Below, piece after piece: positions 6,274-12,063 of a stretch of 12,063 bases of DNA. The stretch is from positions 1-12,063 of the forward strand of contig QHXH01000153.1 in assembly GCA_003222855.1 (NCBI GenBank), given 5' to 3'. The notes beneath the pieces were generated by a model, which was not told the origin of the DNA, ran no database searches, and saw only the letters and a list, made by a program, of their open reading frames with translations. A program made the translations under genes and the position numbers. How positions within the stretch are numbered: the stretch's first letter is position 1; the number at the start of each line of letters is the position of its first letter. The DNA is from Acidobacteriota bacterium (GTDB lineage: Bacteria; Acidobacteriota; Blastocatellia; Pyrinomonadales; Pyrinomonadaceae).

Positions 6274-9200
6274 ATGAGGACAGAAACCCGAGCTACGGAC
6301 TCGCTTAACGCGAAGCTACTGCTGAAAACACTAGTAGCCTTCAAGAAAGGCGACTTTTCCGCACGTTTGCCAGGTGAGTGGACCGGCGAAGCGGGCAAGA
6401 TTGCCGACACGCTGAACGACATCATCGAATTAAGCGACAAGACGGCGCGCGAACTTGAACGCGTCAGTCGTGTCGTCGGCAAAGAGGGCAAGATAAGTCA
6501 CCGGGCAGCCGTACCCGCGGCGGCAGGTTCATGGTTGCGACTGGTCGATTCGACCAACCTGTTGATTGATGACATGGCGCGCCCCACCAGTGAAATGGCC
6601 CGTGTAATCGGAGCCGTGGCGAACGGCGATCTATCAGAACGCATGACGCTTGAGGTCGAGGGCCGGCCATTAAAGGGCGAGTTCCTGCGCACCGTTAGAG
6701 TCGTGAACTCGATGGTGGACCAGCTTGGCTCGTTCGCGTCGGAAGTAACCCGCGTGGCCCGCGAAGTCGGTACTGAAGGAAAGCTGGGCGGCGAAGCAAA
6801 GGTCAAGGGAGTTGCGGGAACCTGGAAAGACTTAACCGATAGCGTGAACTCGATGGCCAGTAACTTGACCAGCCAGGTACGAAACATCGCTGAAGTTACC
6901 ACCGCCGTAGCCAATGGCGACCTTTCAAAGAAAATTACGGTCGACGTAAAAGGCGAGATTCTCGAATTGAAGAACACCATCAATACAATGGTGGACCAGT
7001 TGAATTCATTCGCGTCGGAAGTGACGCGCGTCGCCCGCGAAGTAGGTACCGAAGGAAAACTCGGCGGCCAGGCCGACGTGCCGGGCGTCGCGGGTACCTG
7101 GAAGGACTTAACCGACAACGTAAACTCGATGGCCGGCAACCTGACGGGCCAGGTTCGTAACATCGCAGACGTAACCACCGCGGTGGCGAACGGTGATCTT
7201 TCAAAGAAGATCACGGTTGACGTCAAGGGCGAGATTCTCGAGTTGAAGAACACCATCAACACGATGGTGGACCAGTTGAATTCATTCGCGTCGGAAGTGA
7301 CGCGCGTGGCCCGCGAAGTAGGTACCGAAGGAAAACTGGGCGGGCAGGCAGATGTACGCGGAGTCGCCGGCACCTGGAAGGACTTGACCGACAACGTGAA
7401 CTCGATGGCCACCAACCTGACCAATCAGGTCCGCGGTATTGCTCGCGTGGTGACGGCGGTAGCCAATGGTGACCTCAAACGGAAACTTACAGTGGAAGCG
7501 AAAGGCGAAATCGCCGAACTCGCCGAAACTATCAACAACATGACTGACACGCTGGCGATCTTTGCGGATCAGGTGACTTCAGTAGCTCGCGAGGTCGGCG
7601 TGGAAGGAAAGCTCGGCGGGCAGGCAAACGTGCCCGGCGCGGCCGGAACGTGGCGCGATCTGACCGACAACGTTAACGGGCTGGCGGCCAACCTGACCAA
7701 TCAGGTGCGCGCGATCGCCGAGGTATCGACGGCGGTGACCAAAGGCGACCTCACTCGATCGATCACGGTCGAGGCGCAAGGCGAAGTCGCCGCGCTGAAA
7801 GACAACATCAATGAGATGATCCTTAATCTCAAGGACACCACGCAGAAAAATACTGAGCAGGATTGGTTGAAGACAAATCTCGCTCGCTTCACGCGGATGC
7901 TCCAGGGCCAGCGGGACATGAAGACTGTCGCGCAAATGGTTCTGTCTGAACTTGCTCCGCTGGTCGAAGCCCAGCAGGGCGTTTTCTATGTTAACAGCAG
8001 CGACAATGGCCAACCGGTGATGAAACTACTGGGCGGCTATGCCTATAACAAGCGCAAGAGTCTGGCCAATGAATTTCATCCAGGCGAAGGTCTGGTGGGC
8101 CAGTGCACGCTCGAGAAAGAGCGCATCCTCGTCACCAACGTTCCCTCGAACTACGTCCACGTTAGTTCCGGACTCGGCGAAGCGGCGCCTAACAACATCG
8201 TCGTTCTGCCGGTGCTCTTTGAAGGCGAGGCCAAGGCCGTGATTGAACTCTCGACCTTCCATACTTTCAGCGATACGCACCTCACCTTCCTCGATCAATT
8301 GACGGAAAGTATCGGCATCGTGCTCAACACAATCGAAGCCAATATGCGAACTGAAGATCTGCTGCTGCAATCGCAATCGTTGGCAGCCGAACTTCAGAGC
8401 CAGCAGGACGAACTCAAGAAGACAAACGAACAGCTCGAGCAGCAGGCTGAATCACTGCGTGAATCGGAAGAACTGCTGAAGAGCCAGCAGGAAGAACTGC
8501 AGAAGACCAACGAAGAGTTGCAGGACAAAGCGGCGTTGCTGGCACGGCAGAAGGCGGAAGTCGAAGCCAAGAACCGTGAAGTAGAAGAAGCGCGCTGGGA
8601 GATGGAAGAGAAGGCCGAGCAACTCGCTCTGACTTCAAAATATAAGTCCGAGTTTCTCGCGAATATGTCGCACGAGCTGCGCACGCCGTTGAACAGCATG
8701 CTGATCCTCTCGCGGCAGCTCGCCGAAAACACTGAGGACAATCTCAATCCGAAGCAAGTGCAGTTTGCCGAGACAATTCACTCTTCGGGCTCTGATTTGC
8801 TTTCGTTAATCAACGACATTCTCGATCTATCGAAGATTGAATCGGGAATGATGGGGATCGAGGTTTCGAATGTCTCGCTCGACGATGTCACTGAGCAGCT
8901 CCAGCGCAGCTTCCATCAAATCGCGCAGGACAAGAAGCTTGGCTTCTTCATCGAGCGCAGCCCGGACCTTGAACCAACGCTGGTCACCGACGACAAGCGT
9001 TTGCAGCAAATCCTGATGAACCTGCTGTCGAACGCTTTCAAGTTCACGGAAGAAGGCAACGTGGTGGTGCGAATAGAACCGGCGCCTGCCGATGAGAAGT
9101 ATTACCTTGAATCGCTGAACCGCGCTGAAGAGGTGATTGCCTTCTCGGTGACTGATACCGGCATCGGGATCCACGAGGACACGCAACGAATCATCTTTGA

Positions 9201-10317
9201 ACCCTTCCAGCAGGCCGACGGTACCACCAGCCGGAAGTACGGCGGCACCGGCCTGGGCTTGTCGATCAGTCGCGAGATCGCCCGCCTGCTCGGCGGCGAG
9301 ATTCGCGTCACCAGTGCTCCGGGCGAAGGCAGCACTTTTACGCTTTCCCTGCCCCGCAACTACATGCCGACCCGCAGCAGCGCCAGTCCGGCAAGCGCGA
9401 GGGTCCCCAGGGCAATCTCTGAAATACAGGCCGCGTGGACACCGGCTGAGAGTGTCGACCGGAACATGCTCGGTTTGAACGGCGGCGAGACAGCCGCGAT
9501 TGCAGATGACCGCAACGCGATCGAAGATGGTGATCGATCGGTATTAATCGTGGAAGATGACGTCAACTTTGCGAAGATTCTTTTGGATCTCGCCCGCGAA
9601 AAAGGATTCAAGGGCCTGGTTGCTACCACCGGGCAGGCGGCGCTCGCTCTGGCGTATAAATTCAGTCCCGCGGCCATCACCCTCGACATTCGTTTACCTG
9701 ATCGCGATGGTTGGACCATCCTCGATCGCCTGAAGCACGACGCGAAGACCAGACACATCCCGGTCCATATCATTACGGTCGAAGAACACCGGCGACGCGC
9801 GCTGCGGCACGGCGCATTTCGTCACTGGCTGAAACCAATCACCAATGAAGAGCTGGCGACGGCTTTCGATCAGATTTCCGAGTTTTCCGAGCGGGGCCCG
9901 CGCAAGCTGCTTTTGGTTGAGGACGACGCGGTTCAACGCATGAGCGTAGTTGAACTGATTGGCAATGGCGACGTTTATACGACGGCCGTGGGCACGGGAC
10001 AGGAAGCATTGAGGAAGCTGACGGATGAAACGTTCGACTGCATGGTGCTCGATTTGAAACTTCCCGACATGACTGGCTTTGAATTAATCGACAAGTTGCA
10101 GAAGAATCCTGGCCGGTCGGACATTCCGATCATTGTTTACACGGGCAAGGAGCTCACGCGTAAGGAGGAAACACAACTCAAGCGCGTGGCCGCGTCAATC
10201 ATCATCAAGGAGGCTGATTCCCCCGAGCGGCTGCTGGCAGAGACGGCTTTATTCCTGCATCGGGTGGAAGCAAATCTGCCCGAAGCCAAACGGCGAATGC
10301 TGGAGCAAGGACGATGA
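6274..10317 (+). CDS. Soluble poly-HAMP hybrid histidine kinase (HAMP array-GAF-HisKA-HATPase-REC-REC)
   Basis: A 1347-residue protein with no membrane segment, so it is probably cytoplasmic. Residues about 12-525 are tandem HAMP-type modules. Six AVANGDLS-type units alternate with five VAREVGTEGKLGG-type units, the central ones repeating every 92 residues. This is the pattern of fungal group III (Nik1/Os-1) kinases and their bacterial relatives. A GAF domain (about 550-688) and a Glu/Gln-rich coiled coil (690-795) follow. HisKA carries the phosphorylated His800 in MSHELRTPL. The ATPase domain has Asn920 (NLLSNAFKF), Asp961 in DTGIGI, and GGTGLGLS at 990-997. REC1 has acidic Asp1095/1096, phospho-acceptor Asp1138 and Lys1187. 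REC2 has Asp1217/1218, Asp1260 and Lys1312. All key residues are present, so kinase and both receivers should work. The ligand is unknown. The protein stops at TGA 10315-10317, exactly where related proteins run into a third receiver, which is present here but out of frame. Confidence 0.93.
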   Translation: MRTETRATDSLNAKLLLKTLVAFKKGDFSARLPGEWTGEAGKIADTLNDIIELSDKTARELERVSRVVGKEGKISHRAAVPAAAGSWLRLVDSTNLLIDDMARPTSEMARVIGAVANGDLSERMTLEVEGRPLKGEFLRTVRVVNSMVDQLGSFASEVTRVAREVGTEGKLGGEAKVKGVAGTWKDLTDSVNSMASNLTSQVRNIAEVTTAVANGDLSKKITVDVKGEILELKNTINTMVDQLNSFASEVTRVAREVGTEGKLGGQADVPGVAGTWKDLTDNVNSMAGNLTGQVRNIADVTTAVANGDLSKKITVDVKGEILELKNTINTMVDQLNSFASEVTRVAREVGTEGKLGGQADVRGVAGTWKDLTDNVNSMATNLTNQVRGIARVVTAVANGDLKRKLTVEAKGEIAELAETINNMTDTLAIFADQVTSVAREVGVEGKLGGQANVPGAAGTWRDLTDNVNGLAANLTNQVRAIAEVSTAVTKGDLTRSITVEAQGEVAALKDNINEMILNLKDTTQKNTEQDWLKTNLARFTRMLQGQRDMKTVAQMVLSELAPLVEAQQGVFYVNSSDNGQPVMKLLGGYAYNKRKSLANEFHPGEGLVGQCTLEKERILVTNVPSNYVHVSSGLGEAAPNNIVVLPVLFEGEAKAVIELSTFHTFSDTHLTFLDQLTESIGIVLNTIEANMRTEDLLLQSQSLAAELQSQQDELKKTNEQLEQQAESLRESEELLKSQQEELQKTNEELQDKAALLARQKAEVEAKNREVEEARWEMEEKAEQLALTSKYKSEFLANMSHELRTPLNSMLILSRQLAENTEDNLNPKQVQFAETIHSSGSDLLSLINDILDLSKIESGMMGIEVSNVSLDDVTEQLQRSFHQIAQDKKLGFFIERSPDLEPTLVTDDKRLQQILMNLLSNAFKFTEEGNVVVRIEPAPADEKYYLESLNRAEEVIAFSVTDTGIGIHEDTQRIIFEPFQQADGTTSRKYGGTGLGLSISREIARLLGGEIRVTSAPGEGSTFTLSLPRNYMPTRSSASPASARVPRAISEIQAAWTPAESVDRNMLGLNGGETAAIADDRNAIEDGDRSVLIVEDDVNFAKILLDLAREKGFKGLVATTGQAALALAYKFSPAAITLDIRLPDRDGWTILDRLKHDAKTRHIPVHIITVEEHRRRALRHGAFRHWLKPITNEELATAFDQISEFSERGPRKLLLVEDDAVQRMSVVELIGNGDVYTTAVGTGQEALRKLTDETFDCMVLDLKLPDMTGFELIDKLQKNPGRSDIPIIVYTGKELTRKEETQLKRVAASIIIKEADSPERLLAETALFLHRVEANLPEAKRRMLEQGR
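6754..7581 (+). repeat. Tandem 276-bp repeats encoding the 92-residue double-HAMP unit
   Basis: The codon for the first Val of VAREVG(T/V)EGKLGG falls at 6754, 7030, 7306 and 7582, an exact 276-bp period, with a more divergent unit upstream (6463, 291 bp before the first). The central units are very close in DNA: 6988-7061 and 7264-7337 differ at one base in 74. Neighbouring units elsewhere differ mainly at third codon positions, showing long-term selection on the protein. The near-identity of the central pair suggests recent duplication or gene conversion. Confidence 0.9.
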
Positions 10318-10675
10318 CGTGCGAAATATTTTTGCCCTCACCGCCACCCTCGAAGGCTATAACATGAACGTGCTTCACGCTGAGAACGGTCAGGAAGGAA
10401 TCAAGCTACTTCAGACGACCGACGGCATTGAAGCGGTCTTGATGGACATCATGATGCCTGAGATGGATGGCTATGAAGCGATCAGCGCGATTCGTCAAAT
10501 GGATCGCTTCAAGCATCTTCCGATCATTGCGTTGACGGCGAAAGCGATGAAGGCTGATCGAGATCATTGCCTGCAAGTGGGCGCCTCGGATTACATCTCG
10601 AAGCCTTTGGACATCGACCAGTTGCTTTCGTTGTTGCGCGTTTGGCTCTCCCGTCAGGACGAGGGAAATGAATAA
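10310..10675 (+). pseudogene. Third receiver (REC) domain, out of frame and missing its first strand
   Basis: From GAC-GAT-GAC at 10310, in the +1 frame relative to the kinase gene, the sequence reads DDDVRNIFALTATLEGYNM and on to a TAA at 10673-10675. It has the phospho-acceptor Asp (10445-10447, in LMDIMMPEMDGY), the conserved Thr (IIALTAKAM) and Lys (DYISKPLD). In related kinases this domain is continuous with the second receiver and begins with a hydrophobic strand (of the type KVLIVDDD). Here neither frame encodes that strand or the usual linker, so a deletion (length 2 modulo 3) rather than a one-base slip is the simplest reading. Expression as a separate piece would need re-initiation, for example at GTG 10319, one base after the kinase stop, but that product would lack the acidic pocket. 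Codon use and protein conservation are otherwise intact, so the break is recent or an assembly error. Confidence 0.75.
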
Positions 10676-12063
10676 CTTACAAACCGAAGAGCGCATCAAC
10701 ATTCTGATGGTTGATGACAGCCCAACGAATCTGTTGGCGCTGGAGGCGATCCTGCGCGGCCCGGATCGCAATCTAATTCCAATTTCCTCAGGCAAGGACG
10801 CGCTGCGTTATCTTCTCGACAACGAAGCCGCGGTGGTTCTGCTCGATGTGTATATGCCCGGCATCGACGGTCTGGAGACTGCGCAGTTGATTCGCGGCCG
10901 CGAAAAATCGCGCGACACGCCAATCATTTTCCTCACCGCCAACAGCACCGGCGTTCGGCACTTGACTCGGGGTTATTCCCTGGGGGCCGTTGACTATATT
11001 GTTAAGCCGGTCGAGCCGGACATTCTCCGATCGAAGGTCGCCGTGTTTGTCGATCTATTTAAGAAAACCAGGGAGATCAAACGACAGACTGAGTTGCTGC
11101 GCGAGCAAAATCTTCAGCTGGAAAACGCAAATCTCCATCGCTTGAATCTGCTGATCGATTTGGGACATGAGCTGGTGGCTGAACACGACCCCCAGCAAGT
11201 GCTGGCAAAGTTTTGCAGGTCGACTCAACAAATCGTTGACGCGGAACAGGTGGCCGTCGGATTACTCGATAAGAGTAATGTGCTGCTCGAATATTTCTCG
11301 AGCCGCGGCCCGGACAATGAATCGTGTGAATGTCGTGTCCCCTGCGAGGTGCAGCAAGCGCTGGATTACGTCGCCTTCACAAAACGGACGCTGCGTGTGA
11401 ACGAAGGAGAAGAATTCAAAGTAGATGATACGAAGCTTGAATTCGCGCAGTCTTTTCTGGGCGCGCCAATCTTGTCAGGTTTTGGCGTGTCGGGTTGGAT
11501 TTATCTGCTGAGCAAGAACAATGGAGAGGACTTCACGGAAGCTGACGAGCGGCTGGCGGCGACGCTGGCGACGCAAGTGGGCGTCGCTTACGAAAACGCG
11601 CGCCTTTACACCGACGCGCAGAATCATGCCACCGAATTGGGTTTGGAGATGACCGTCCGCAAGCAAGCGGAAGAAGAGCGCGCGCGCCTTTTGGTTCGCG
11701 AACAAGCGGCGCGGGCCGAAGCTGAACTGGCGAATCGCACCAAAGATGAATTTCTCGCGACCTTATCGCATGAGTTGCGAACGCCCCTGACTGCGATTCT
11801 TGGCTGGAGTCACATCGTGCGTCAGAACAAGCTGGAAGAGGTCCAAATGTCCCGTGCGCTGGAAACGATCGAGCGCAACGCGCACGCGCAGTCCCGATTG
11901 ATCGATGACCTGCTGGACGTGTCACGGATAATCAGCGGTAAGCTACAGCTCGATCTGCGGCTGGTAGATCTGTCGACCGTCATCGAAGCTGCCACTGAGG
12001 CAGTGCGACCGGCCTTTGAAGCCAAGGAGATTCACTTCAAGGTTGATCTTGGCGTGCACGCTT
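10668..12063 (+). CDS. REC-GAF hybrid histidine kinase, 3' part cut by the window edge
   Basis: The frame is open from ATG 10668 to the edge (465 codons). Residues about 10-125 form a receiver domain: Asp16/Asp17, phospho-acceptor Asp60 in LLDVYMPGIDG, Thr90 and Lys113 in DYIVKP. A short coiled coil leads to a GAF domain (about 155-305) and a second Glu/Arg-rich coiled coil (310-355). HisKA has His368 in LSHELRTPL and continues to LIDDLLDVSRI. The ATPase domain lies beyond the window. The GAF domain holds Cys183 and a CxCxxxC cluster (Cys220, 222, 226). No membrane segments are seen. The ATG overlaps the TAA of the out-of-frame third receiver by 8 bp (10668-10675), with AGGA 8 nt upstream, so the two genes were evidently translationally coupled. 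A receiver-first kinase right after a hybrid kinase suggests a phosphorelay in which this protein takes phosphate from the first. Confidence 0.9.
   Translation, partial: MNNLQTEERINILMVDDSPTNLLALEAILRGPDRNLIPISSGKDALRYLLDNEAAVVLLDVYMPGIDGLETAQLIRGREKSRDTPIIFLTANSTGVRHLTRGYSLGAVDYIVKPVEPDILRSKVAVFVDLFKKTREIKRQTELLREQNLQLENANLHRLNLLIDLGHELVAEHDPQQVLAKFCRSTQQIVDAEQVAVGLLDKSNVLLEYFSSRGPDNESCECRVPCEVQQALDYVAFTKRTLRVNEGEEFKVDDTKLEFAQSFLGAPILSGFGVSGWIYLLSKNNGEDFTEADERLAATLATQVGVAYENARLYTDAQNHATELGLEMTVRKQAEEERARLLVREQAARAEAELANRTKDEFLATLSHELRTPLTAILGWSHIVRQNKLEEVQMSRALETIERNAHAQSRLIDDLLDVSRIISGKLQLDLRLVDLSTVIEAATEAVRPAFEAKEIHFKVDLGVHA

Noticed and set aside
6201..6308. Leader peptide of 35 codons (MRTTNRTLVIKLLFTILKS...) overlapping the kinase start
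   Set aside because: No Shine-Dalgarno before the ATG and no sign of selection visible; kept only as a note in the leader finding.
6498..7424. Antisense frame of 308 codons opposite the HAMP repeats
   Set aside because: A repetitive shadow of the 276-bp units; its codons mirror the kinase gene's third-position variation and there is no initiation signal.
10133..10309. Upstream part of the frame that carries the third receiver, as a genuine N-terminus
   Set aside because: This stretch overlaps REC2 of the kinase out of frame, is rich in Arg/Ser and lacks any receiver first strand; it is a shadow.

Overview
The window looks like chromosomal DNA from a soil-type bacterium, most likely Acidobacteriota (Blastocatellia or a relative). 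The grounds are inference: moderately high G+C, a large secreted VPS10/sortilin-like BNR-repeat protein of a kind abundant in that phylum, a poly-HAMP hybrid kinase, and intergenic spaces full of short hairpin repeats. I see no phage, transposase, CRISPR array, rRNA or tRNA. Both edges cut a gene.

Layout. (1) Bases 1-191, minus strand: 5' part of a small membrane-anchored protein. (2) 390-3536, minus: a 1048-residue exported beta-propeller protein with at least 11 Asp-box motifs and its own promoter at 3578-3606. (3) 3537-3846: a divergent intergenic region holding a 202-bp composite repeat bounded by perfect 13-bp inverted repeats, with hairpins near both ends and a 10-bp-phased hexamer array in the middle. 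(4) 3847-4833, plus: an ornithine cyclodeaminase/mu-crystallin family enzyme. (5) 4834-5196: a mosaic of short repeats that also carries a duplicated copy of the 3' end of the next gene. (6) 5197-5886, minus: a secreted protein of unknown function. (7) 5887-6273: a divergent promoter region. (8) 6274-12063, plus: a signalling operon. Its first gene is a 1347-residue soluble hybrid histidine kinase with about 11 tandem HAMP-type modules, then GAF, HisKA, HATPase and two receiver domains. A third receiver domain follows directly but is out of frame and lacks its first beta strand. The next gene overlaps the end of that receiver frame by 8 bp and encodes REC-GAF-HisKA (kinase continuing past the edge).

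How the genes work together. The two kinases probably form one cytoplasmic multi-step phosphorelay. The first gene's HAMP array resembles the roughly 90-residue repeats of fungal group III (Nik1/Os-1) kinases. The second starts with a receiver that could accept phosphate from the first. The other genes show no clear functional link to this relay. The most notable points are the broken junction between the kinase and its third receiver, the near-identical 276-bp HAMP repeats, the composite intergenic element, and the duplicated 3' gene end.
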